DNA from: Blastocladiella emersonii ATCC 22665
Taxonomy: Eukaryota; Blastocladiomycota; Blastocladiomycetes; Blastocladiales; Blastocladiaceae
NCBI GenBank assembly: GCA_025594325.1
Contig: JANHCV010000001.1
Coordinates: 2,604,001-2,668,000, forward strand
Length of the DNA: 64,000 bases
Reading direction: 5' to 3'
Shown here one piece after another: positions 55,443-64,000 of this stretch (positions are counted from its first letter, which is position 1; every line of letters begins with the position of its first letter). The position numbers and the translations under genes were made by a program. Below the pieces are notes generated by a model. It ran no database searches, was not told the DNA's origin, and worked only from the letters and a program-made list of their open reading frames with translations.

Positions 55443-56951
55443 ATGACCGCGCCCATCACGCCCGCCGCCGGCCTCGACCTGCCGGTGATCAAGCACAACG
55501 CCGCGCTGGCGCCGCTGCTCCGGCCGGCGTACTCGTCCGAGGCCGAGGTGCGGGCCATCTGGGACGTGCTCGCGGCCAAGGGCTCGCTGCGGATCCCGCG
55601 CATCACAGGCCGAGGCCTGTTCAAGGCGGCGCTGACGGGCGAGCTGACCGAGTCGGGCGAGGACTACACGGGCTACGGCAACTGCTGGGTGCGCGACTCG
55701 GTACACGTCGCGCATGCGCTGCTGGTGCAGGGCGACGCTGCGGCGGCTGTGGCCGCGGTCCAGGACCTCGCGCGCTTCTGGCTCGCGCACCGGAGCCGCT
55801 GGGCGCAGTGCATCGCGCACACGGTCGACTTTGCTCACGACCCGACGGTCCGCCCGCACATCCGCTTCAACGGCGCCGCGCTGCGCGAGAACCCCGAGAC
55901 GTGGGCGCACGCCCAGAACGACGCGCTCGGGTACGCCATGTGGCTCGCCGTCGCGCTCGCCGCGGACGGCCACCTCGACCTCGCCGCCCCGCTCACACAC
56001 CCCGAGTCGGGCGAGCCCATCGGGTCGATCGTCGACCTGCTCGCCCTCATGACGCTGTTCATGCACGCGGTCCAGTTCTGGTGCGACGCCGACTCGGGCC
56101 ACTGGGAGGAGGCCCGCAAGGTCGAGGCGTCGTCGATCGGGCCCGTCACGGCCGGGTTCCGCGACCTGCTCGCGCACCTCGACGCCAACGCGCCGCTCAA
56201 GGCGCAGTTCAACCAGGCGGTCGCTGCCGTGGCCGCCGAGCTCGACGTGCCCGCCGTCGCGCAGCGCGTCAACCACCCGATCCCCGTCACCGCCGCCACG
56301 GCCGGCCACGACCTCGTCCAGCAGCTGCACGCCAAGGGCGCTGCGACGCTCGCCGAGATTCTGCCGTACGAGAGCCGCACGCCGGGCGCCGAGCGCGCGA
56401 CGGACGCGGCGCTCCTGTTCCTCGTGTACCCGCTGAACGTGGTCCCGCACGGGATGGCGCGGCGCATCGTGCACGACGTGGTGCGCGACCTCGCGGGCGA
56501 CTACGGGATCCGGAGGTACGCGGGCGACAGCTACTGGTGCGCCGGGTACAAGACGCTGCTCGACGAGGCGCACCGGACGGCCGACTTCTCGGACGACATG
56601 TCGGCGCGCGACGCGCTGCTCAAGCCCGGCCAGGAGGCCCAGTGGTGCATCTTCGACAGCGTCGTGGCGTGCATCTACGGCGAGTGGGCGCGCGACACGG
56701 CCGCGGCGCCCGAGCAGCGCGCTGCCGACCGCGCGGCGCAGGCGCACTTCTTCAACCGCGCCGTCGGCCAGGTCACGGGCGACGACTGCGCGTTCGGCGC
56801 GTGGCACTGCCCCGAGTCGTACTACATCGAGGACGCCAAGGCGGGCAAGTACGTCGTCAACGACGTGTGCCCGCTGCTGTGGACCAGCGCCAACATGATC
56901 AAGGCGCTCGACGGTATGGTCAAGACGGTCCGCGACGCGTCGTCGGCGTAA
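55443..56951 (+). CDS. GH15-like (glucoamylase/phosphorylase-kinase-alpha type) protein
   Basis: Single exon, 502 residues, ATG at 55443. An alpha/alpha-barrel type protein with the GH15-like blocks TGYGNCWVRDSVHVAHALL, AQNDALGYAMWLAVALA, EILPYESRTPGAERATDAALLFLVYPLNVV, RRYAGDSYWCAGYKTLL and the closing CPLLWTSANMIKAL. No signal peptide, so probably intracellular. Inferred to act on an alpha-glucoside taken up by the neighbouring symporter; catalytic activity is not proven, because some relatives are non-catalytic. Confidence 0.65.
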   Translation: MTAPITPAAGLDLPVIKHNAALAPLLRPAYSSEAEVRAIWDVLAAKGSLRIPRITGRGLFKAALTGELTESGEDYTGYGNCWVRDSVHVAHALLVQGDAAAAVAAVQDLARFWLAHRSRWAQCIAHTVDFAHDPTVRPHIRFNGAALRENPETWAHAQNDALGYAMWLAVALAADGHLDLAAPLTHPESGEPIGSIVDLLALMTLFMHAVQFWCDADSGHWEEARKVEASSIGPVTAGFRDLLAHLDANAPLKAQFNQAVAAVAAELDVPAVAQRVNHPIPVTAATAGHDLVQQLHAKGAATLAEILPYESRTPGAERATDAALLFLVYPLNVVPHGMARRIVHDVVRDLAGDYGIRRYAGDSYWCAGYKTLLDEAHRTADFSDDMSARDALLKPGQEAQWCIFDSVVACIYGEWARDTAAAPEQRAADRAAQAHFFNRAVGQVTGDDCAFGAWHCPESYYIEDAKAGKYVVNDVCPLLWTSANMIKALDGMVKTVRDASSA

Positions 56952-57310
56952 GCGCGTTGAGAACACGTCAACCGAGGCGTTGCCTCAAGTTCTACATTCA
57001 TTCTGATACATTCATTTCGTCTCGTCTACGACACGCTCGGCATCACTCGAACCATCACCCGTGGATCGGCGAGACGCGGAAGCGCGGTCACCTGGTGGTG
57101 ATGCCACGCACGTCACACTTCGCGTCGTTGAGGCAGCGGGCGACCGCGTTCGTTTCAGCATGACCGGTGGTTGGCCCGGCCGGCCGACGTGACCTCCGCC
57201 GATCCTGCGAAGACCCCCCAACAAGCGAGGCGTATAAAGATCGCGAGCCCGCCCGCGCCCGGTTCCCGCTCCCGCGCACGTCGACCTCGATTCCACGAAG
57301 CATCTCCACC
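56952..57310. promoter_or_regulatory. Upstream region of the M17 aminopeptidase
   Basis: 359 bp between the GH15-like stop and the aminopeptidase ATG. TATAAAG at 57233-57239 lies 72 nt before the ATG. Nothing else seen. Confidence 0.5.
57233..57239 (+). promoter_or_regulatory. TATA box of the M17 aminopeptidase
   Basis: TATAAAG in sense orientation, 72 nt before the ATG. Confidence 0.5.
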
Positions 57311-58949
57311 ATGACCACCACCGTCAAGTTCGGCCCCTTCCTCGCCGCCGAGGACGTCTCCGTCGTCGCCAAGGCCGTCGTCGGCCCCAAGGGCACCGTC
57401 AAGCTCGCCGAGCTCGCCCAGGTCGCCGCCGCCGCGCCCTTCTCGGCCCTCGACGCCTCGGTCACCGAGCCCCTCCAGCTCAAGGAGAACGGCGCCTCGT
57501 CCGTCTCGGTCTGGCACAAGACTGACGCTGGTGCGTTTCGTCCGCTCGGGCCTCGCTTTACTTGGACCGGTTGTTGACCCTCGCCCACGCACCCCGTCAT
57601 CTAGGCCTCCAGCAGATCACATTCGCCGAGTTCGACAACTCCAAGTCGCGCAACATGGCCGTGCTCCGCACCGACACCCTGCGCGACACCGTCGCCTCGG
57701 CCGTCCCCGCCAAGGGCGACGCCCAGCTGACGCTCATCGTGGCCTCGGCCGCCGAGGCGTACGCCGCCGGTCTCGCCGCCGCGCGCAACTGGCCCATCTT
57801 CACCAAGAAGACGGGCACCAAGGCCGCCGACCGCACCGTGTGCGTCGACTTTGTCGTGTCCAACGGCGAGGAGGTCAACTACGCCGAGCTCCAGGCCGTG
57901 GCCGAGGCGATCCGCAACACGCAGCGCCTGGTCGACTCGCCGTGCGACGTGATCAACACCGACACGTACATTGCCGAGGTGCACCGCGTCGTGGCCGAGC
58001 TCAAGGAGCACGCCGAGGTGACGGTCGAGATCATCCGCGGCGAGGAGCTGCGCGACCGCGGCTTCGGCGGCCTGTGGGGCGTCGGCAAGGCGGCCGAGTT
58101 CCCGCCCGCCCTCGTCATCCTCACCCGCAAGGCCGCGGCCGAGGACGCCAAGACCGTTGCCCTCGTCGGCAAGGGTATCGTGTACGACTGCGGCGGTCTC
58201 TCGCTCAAGCCCACGACCGGCATGTCGGGCATGAAGTCGGACATGGGCGGCTCCGCCGCCGTGCTCGGCGCCTTCCAGGCCATCGTCACCACGGGCGCCG
58301 CCAAGGACACCACCGTCCATGCCCTCCTGTGCCTCGCTGAGAACGCCATTGACGCGAAGAGCTACAAGAACGACGACATCCTCCATATGTACTCGGGGAA
58401 GACCGTCGAGATCAACAACACCGACGCCGAAGGTCGTATCACCCTTTTTTCGAGCATTATTGGCCAAGGAACGAAAACTGACCCAATTACCACTCCTCTC
58501 GTATAGGTCGCCTCGTGCTCGCCGACGGTGTCGCGTACGCGTCGCGCCACCTCGCGCCGACCGTCATCGCCGACATTGCCACGCTCACGGGCGCGCAGCT
58601 GATCGCCACGGGCAAGCTCCACGCCGGTGTCATGACCAACTCGGACGACGTCGAGTCGCGCATCATCACGGCCGGCAAGGCCACGGGCGACCTCGTGTTC
58701 CCGATGCTGTACGCGCCCGAGTACCTCAAGAAGCAGTTCGACAGCCCCGTCGCCGACATGAAGAACTCGGTCGCCGACCGCATGAACGCGCAGTCGTCGG
58801 CCGCCGGCCACTTCATCGAGGCCCACCTCGACGCCGAGTACAAGGGCGACTACCTCCACATCGACATTGCCGGCCCCTCCGAGGACGCCAAGACCCGCGG
58901 CACCGGCCACGGTGTCGCCCTCCTCTACCACTTTGTCAAGAACTTCTAA
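57311..58949 (+). CDS. M17 leucyl aminopeptidase, NPEPL1-like
   Basis: Exons 57311-57530, 57605-58432, 58507-58949 (both introns 74 nt); 496 residues. Catalytic domain motifs: VGKGIVYDCGGLSLKPTTGMSGMKSDMGGSAAV (metal-binding Lys and Asp), [22 protein letters not shown] (signature NTDAEGRL, split by intron 2), DIATLTGAQ and the C-terminal YLHIDIAGPS. The N-terminal domain includes FDNSKSRNMAVLRTDTLRDTV. Role: di-zinc exopeptidase in cytosolic peptide turnover. The second intron has an unusual GTCGTA donor; its acceptor TATAG|GT restores GAA-GGT-CGC. Confidence 0.9.
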
Positions 58950-59084
58950 GTTGCCCAGCTAGATGTGGTGGCCGGGCGGCGCGCGCGCTGTCTGGATCGG
59001 ACCTTGTATAATAAACGACACCTTCTCCACAAATATCCCATGTCTTCATTCGTGTGCAGTTTTATTCTGGTGAGAACAGCAAGG

Positions 59085-60496
59085 TCACTTGGCCTCGACG
59101 CGCTGTCGCTTCTCTGGCCGAGCTGCGTCGCCACCACCGCTCGCGGCAGCAGCAGCTGCTGCAAACAGCCCCGCGCTCGGGTTCGCGGGGGGCCCTCGGT
59201 CGCGCCGTGCCGCGGCCTCCTCGCGTTCCTCGTCGGCCTCTCGCCGCTCGCGCTCCTCCTGCAGCAGCCCGTACAGCTTCGAGTCCGGGTTGAAGGCCGG
59301 GTTGCGGCACGCCTTGGCCTTGATCCCGATGGCCTTGGCGGTCTCGGGGGCCACCTCGATGTAGCCGCGGATCGCGGCCATGGCGCCGTCCATGACGGGC
59401 CGCAGCGTCGCCGCGGCGTCGCCCGGCAGCTTGTCGCCGTGGTACAGGAAGGACGACTCGAACGGGAACCCGGTCTCGCGCGACGCCAGCACCCAGCACG
59501 CCATGGCGATCTGCGACGGGAGGTACATGACGACCGCGTCCGTCAGGATCGCCTGCCCGACGTACGTCGTCGCGGCGTTCCATGTCCGCTCCAGCAGCTT
59601 CTCGTCGAGGTTGGCGATCGAGCCCTACACATGGCACGCGTCAGTTCAGGTGTGCGACGCGATGAATGACATGGTCACGGACCTGGCAGTCGAGAAAGAT
59701 GCCGAAGCTCGCCTCGAACGGGTGCCGCACCCAGAACTCAAAGTTGAGCACCTCGCTGATCGTGAACTCGAGCTCCTGCACGCGCACCTTGTCGAGGCCC
59801 TTGATCCCGGCCACGAGCTTGCTGAGCTCGAGCATGTTGTTTTCGACCTTGCACGCGAGGAAGATGGACGTCGCCCTACCGATCCGTGCGTGAGTTGACG
59901 CTGATGGAGTGTGCGTTTGGGCGAGAGGGACGACGTGACGTACATGGTCAGGAGCGGATCGTACTCGATGATGCTCTTGTACAGGTAGAAGCGCTTCATG
60001 AACGCGATCGCCGTCGCCTAGCAGCACCGTCGAGCGTCAGTGGACGCGATCGAACCGAAGCCGACAGGGGAAACGTACGCGAACGAGCTCGTTGAGCTGG
60101 AACTTACGGCACACGCGGCTCATGTTCCCCAGGAACACTTGCACGTACTGGAACTCCTCGTCGGGCGTGACAAAGTCCATTTCCGCCGGCGGAGCGCTCC
60201 CTTCCTACGGTTTCCTCACGTCAGACGCGAGCTCAACGGATTCTCCAGCAGTGACAACGCACAAGCTCAGCCTCACGCAACATGGACTCGCGCGCGCGCT
60301 GCACGGCCTGCGCGTTCGCGTCGTGGCGCATCTGCGCGAGCTGTTCCTTCGAGAACCGCCAGTGGCGGAACTGCGACGAGGCCTCGTACGGCGGTGGCCG
60401 TCTTGTAGCAGCGGCAGGCGCGGCGGGCTCGGTTCCGGCGAACCCTCCTCCCGCGGACGACGATGACGCCTGGCGGCTGTGCGGAGCGCTGTTCAT
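59085..60496 (-). CDS. CCL1: Cyclin H (TFIIH/CAK cyclin, CCL1/Mcs2)
   Basis: Five exons: 60496-60263, 60204-60079, 60017-59944, 59875-59683, 59624-59085 (introns 58, 61, 68, 58 nt); 388 residues. N-terminal YEASSQFRHWRFSKEQLAQMR is the cyclin H hallmark; the first cyclin fold has NELVRATAIAFMKRFYLYKSIIEYDPLLTMATSIFLACKVENN, followed by the second fold with DAVVMYLPSQIAMACWVLA. The C-terminal 90 residues are charged, with an AARPEKRQRVE basic end. Role: partner of CDK7/KIN28 in TFIIH. Intron 4 has a GTCCGT donor. Head to head with the METTL25-like gene, 178 bp apart. Confidence 0.85.
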
Positions 60497-60674
60497 GGTG
60501 CTGCTGGAGTCGTTGCAGCTAGATGCTCGCCTCAAAAGGCAGATTCATGGGGAGTGCACGTTCTGTGAGGGCGGACCAGAGGTCTGCTCGCGCTGTGACC
60601 CCGCTGCTGCCCGCCCGCGGCTTCTTCTCTCTCCTCCGCCCGTGAGTGATCAACCACAACGATTCCGGACTACC

Positions 60675-62577
60675 ATGGAACTCCCAAAGATCATCCTGCC
60701 CGCGGCGTATGCGCCGGCGAGCGGCCGCCACGATCCGAGCAAGGAGCAGGTTGTGGCCTACGCCGCGGCGCTCGCCGCCTTCATCGAGAAGAACCAGCAG
60801 TTCTACAACTTCCACGCCGTCGACTTCTTCGTGGACGGCACCTTCGAGGACGTGTGCCCCGAGGCGTGGCGCGGCGTCGTCGACAACGCGGCCGAGTCGG
60901 AAGAGACGTTCCTCGGGCACGTCATTGAGCTCGCGTCCAACGTCCAGAGTAAGCTCGACGAGCTGGAGGTCCGTCTTTACTCGCCGTACGCCGACTTGGA
61001 CCACCGCTCAAACCGCACGCTGTAGTCGGCCTGGCCTGCGTCGCTGCTCGACTTCATCCGGACGAGCCACAGCATCGGCCTGCCGCGCGACCCGCACCCG
61101 CTGTCGATCCCGCGGCACGAGATTGACAAGAACATTGGGCTCGGCATGACGCCCAAGAAGGTGCACGAGGTGTCGCACCTGGCCGCCTTCATCTCGCACG
61201 TCGCGCGGTCCGCCGGTGTCGCCAACCTCGTCGACCTCGGCGCCGGCCAGGGCTACCTGTCGTCGGTCCTCGCCCTCAAGTACGGCCACAACGTGCTCGG
61301 CGTCGACACGGACCCGATCCAGACCAACGGCGCAACGCGCCGTCGTGCGACGCTCTTCAAGCGGCTGCGGCACAAGCTCGAGGACCCCGGTCATTTGGTG
61401 TATCTGAACCGGCACATCACGGCGCAGGATACCTTTGACGGGCTCGTCCGGGCGCATGCCGAGGCCGAGGCGGCCGCGGTCGACGCCGACAACGCCGCCT
61501 TGAACCACGACGAGATCCCCGAGAACCTCCGCAACAACGAGCGGTACATGGCCCACCAGCGCAAGCGGTTGCGCCAGACCACGGACCTCGACTGGACCGA
61601 GGGCAAGTGGGGTCTGATCGGCCTCCGTACGTACTTCGGGCTGTTGCTCTCGTCTTCGCACCGCTAACCTCCGCCGCTGCGATACAGACACGTGCGGCGA
61701 CCTGAGCCCCATCACGCTGCGCATGTGGCGCGACTCGACGGCGGCGCTCGTCATCAACGTCGGGTGCTGCTACAACCACATCTCGGAGCCGTACGAGGAC
61801 AAGTTCGAGGAGGACATGCTGGCGCCGGGCACCCGCGACAAGTTCCTCAAGACGCGCATCATCAACGCGCCGCGCGGCGCGACCACCGAGACCGACCCGT
61901 CCTCCGCCGCCGCTGCGTCAGCCATGTGGACGACCGACGGCGCCGCCGCTGCTGCCGCACCTACGCCAATGCCCCTCGCGCCCGATGCGGCGTGCTCGGG
62001 CGCCGCCGGGTTCCCCATGTCCTCGGCGGTCGCGGCGCTCGACGTGCACCTCGGGTGGACGGCGCGCATGCTGGCGTGCCAGAGCACGTGCCGGTGGTCG
62101 ACGCAGGGCGACGCGGCCGCCGAGGCGTTCCGGCGCCACCTGTACCGCGCGCTGCTGCAGCAGTGGATCCACGCCGCCGCGGGCACCTCGCCCGTCGTCG
62201 CCGTGCACACGGCCAAGACGCGCCGCGGACATCTCCCGCCCTTCTCCGTGTACGCGCGGGGTGCGGTCGAGGCGCTGGCGCGCGATCACCCGGACGCCGA
62301 GTGGACCGCGGCGCTCGTGGAGAAGACGGGGATGGCGACGGATGCGGAGCTCGACGCGTTCCACGACGAGAGTGTGAAGCAGGGCGCGCTCAAGAAGATC
62401 GCCCTGGTGTGGACGCTGCGCGCGCTCATGGCCGAGGCAATTGAGAGCTTGATCCTCGTTGACCGGTACCTGTGGATCGTCGAGGACGGCCGCGGCGACG
62501 CGGTCCTGTTCCCGCTGTTTGACCACGTCGATAGCCCGCGGAACTGCGTGATTCTCGGGATCAAGCGCGAGGAGTAG
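60675..62577 (+). CDS. METTL25/RRNAD1-like methyltransferase
   Basis: Exons 60675-60968, 61026-61626, 61688-62577 (introns 57 and 61 nt); 594 residues. SAM-binding motif LVDLGAGQGYLSSVLALKYGHNVLGVDTDP, preceded by NIGLGMTPKKVHEVSHLAAFI; the split motif GLHTCGDLSPITLRMW, formed by splicing intron 2, and VINVGCCYNHI are family signatures. C-terminal LWIVEDGRGDAVLFPLFD...SPRNCVILGIKR matches too. Substrate unknown; related to an rRNA adenine dimethylase-like fold. Intron 1 must use the GTCCGT donor at 60969 because the nearby GTAAGC at 60950 is out of phase. Confidence 0.8.
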
Positions 62578-62653
62578 AGGAGTGTAGTGTAGTGTAGAGC
62601 AACTTTTAGCGTTTATTATGTATTTTTCTCTTGTACGATCAAACTCGGTACTA

Positions 62654-63943
62654 CTAGCCGCGAGGCGGGCGCGGCGACGCGGTCCCTGCACCTCCACCGA
62701 ACCGCGCGGGCGACGCCGTGGCCGAGCCGTGGCCCGCGGGCAGGTCCCAGCGCTGGAGACACGCGGTGAGAAGGGCCGCATGACCGACGCCCGCCGCGGA
62801 GGGACTGCCCGACCCCGCGTCAGTGTCGAGCGCAGCACCGAGCTTCTCGAGCGCGCGGGCCTGCTGGCGCGCGTGGTGCATGTTGGTCTCCTGGAGGTAC
62901 GTGCGGAACGCGGGGTCCTGGAAAAAGTCGAACATCGAGACGACCTCGGTGACGTTATCGCCTGCGCGCAGGCGGTCGTGGACCGCGGTGAGGTGGTCAA
63001 TGGCAGCGGCGGGGCGGCGCGCGAGGAGGCCGCGGGCGACGATGTACCGCTCCGAGTTGGCGGGCCGCGAGCTGAGCGGCTTGACGAGGGCCACCTCGCG
63101 GAACACGGTGTGCAGAATGTACACGAGGCCGGCCATAAACGGCGACAGCACGTCGTACACCTTGAGGACGAACTGGCCGCCCTCGGCGAGCAGGTGCAGC
63201 GCGGCGAGCACCTCGGCGAGCTTGAGGTGGCGCGTCAGGTGCTCCTGGCGGTCCTCGTTGCCCGCGACCGAGATCCCGCCGTCGGACGTGACGAGGGCGG
63301 CGCCGAGGCCCTCGGACCGCGCGTCGACAAACTCGCGCAGCGCGCGGATGTTGTCGAGGTTCAGCACGTCGCCGTCGCCCTCGCCCACCATGGTATCGTC
63401 GGGCGTGGTCCCGCTCGTGCGCGGCACGCCAAAGTGCGCCGTGAACCGGTCGCGCGCCTGCGCGTCGGGCGTAAAGTCGTCGGCCCAGAACCGCGTGTTG
63501 TGGTGCTGCAGGCCCGAGGCCTCGTCGGGGTTGTACGTGAACCCGACGCTGGTCACGTCGGTGCGGCCGCGCTGGTGCGTGCGCCACAGAATGTACTCGG
63601 AGAAGCCGCCGGGGCCCGAGCACATGTCGACGTGGACCGTCGGGCGGCCGGGGAAGCCGATGAGCTGGTCGACGATGCGGCACTCGGCATCGAGCTCGCC
63701 GAGTTTCACGGCGGCACGGTTGATGAAGATGGACTTGCCGATGCGCTCGTACGGGTTCGACAGGGCGCGCGCGCGCTTGAGGTGGTCCGTTTCGACCGAC
63801 TCGAGCTTGTGCTACACGGAATTGCGTCAGTGAAGGCCTTACGAGGTACGCGGATTCGAGGCAGGGTAGCGTACCTTGCCCTTGAGAACGCGCTCGACGA
63901 GATCGCCGTCCGAGAAGAGGCTGTGGTCGACCGTTTCCTTGCC
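62654..63943 (-). CDS. CMTR1: Cap-specific mRNA 2'-O-methyltransferase CMTR1-like, 5' end missing
   Basis: Two exons seen: 63943-63875 and 63811-62654 (63-nt intron, GTACGC...GTGTAG); 409 residues, all C-terminal. The upstream intron (CTAAC branch, TTGCAG acceptor at 63944-63945) extends to the window edge, so the 5' exons lie outside. FtsJ-type fold: ARALSNPYERIGKSIFINRAAVKLGELDAECR, the SAM loop VHVDMCSGPGGFSEYILWR, ALVTSDGGISVAGNED, GGQFVLKVYDVLSPF and KPLSSRPANSERYIVARGL, giving the K-D-K-E catalytic set. Role: methylates the first transcribed nucleotide of capped mRNA. Confidence 0.85.
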
Positions 63944-64000
63944 CTGCAATCGGTCGAATCGTTAGCCTGCGAGCTGGATCAGAGACGCGAATCCTGCGCA

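Noticed and set aside
60950-60955. GTAAGC as donor of intron 1 in the METTL25-like gene
   Set aside because: It is the most canonical donor in the area, but it is out of phase with exon 2; GTCCGT at 60969 keeps the frame and gives a 57-nt intron.

Overview
The window looks like a chromosome segment of a basidiomycete, most likely a GC-rich tremellomycete yeast close to Trichosporonales (inference). Reasons: all genes are eukaryotic, GC content is high with strong C/G-ending codon bias, most introns are short (about 45-85 nt), gene spacing is tight, and the STE50 homologue carries the two C-terminal SH3 domains typical of basidiomycetes. I see no rRNA, tRNA or CRISPR. Gene models below were built by hand from reading frames, splice signals and protein-family continuity.

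Layout. 1-10.7 kb: N-terminal two thirds of the PI4-kinase STT4 (runs off the left edge), a small serine-rich orphan, an MFSD1-like transporter and an AVT3-type vacuolar amino-acid transporter. 10.9-22.4 kb: NUP133-like nucleoporin, RIB4, ERG27, PTM1/GPR107 family protein, a myristoylated EF-hand protein, mitochondrial malate dehydrogenase and oligoribonuclease REX2. 22.4-26.4 kb: AMP deaminase. 26.7-32 kb: an accessory-looking stretch with two tandem, diverged paralogous orphan genes (relaxed codon use, nuclear-localisation-like motifs; the second has an in-frame TAG) and a coiled-coil orphan. 32-41 kb: a zinc-ribbon protein with an eroded HNH-like motif, RPL19, DFG10 polyprenol reductase, DNA polymerase kappa and a PSMD5-like proteasome chaperone.

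41-46.6 kb: IDI1 and INO1, separated by almost 3 kb of non-genic DNA that contains a putative 1.94-kb TIR element (42101-44042). It has near-perfect 21-bp inverted ends, a GAT flank on both sides, subterminal CGGATTCCG-type repeats and exon-like islands that may be captured host-gene pieces. 46.7-52.6 kb: IMA1-like inner nuclear membrane protein and STE50/UBC2 adaptor. 53.3-57 kb: a divergent sugar-transporter and GH15-like hydrolase pair. 57.3-64 kb: M17 aminopeptidase, cyclin H, METTL25-like methyltransferase and the C-terminal part of the cap methyltransferase CMTR1 (runs off the right edge).

Most genes are unrelated housekeeping genes, often in divergent pairs with short shared promoters. 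The plausible functional links are the transporter/GH15 pair and the tandem orphan pair. Across the 41 introns I assigned, 31 donors read GTRCG and none reads GTAAG, so the 5' splice-site consensus of this genome is unusual.
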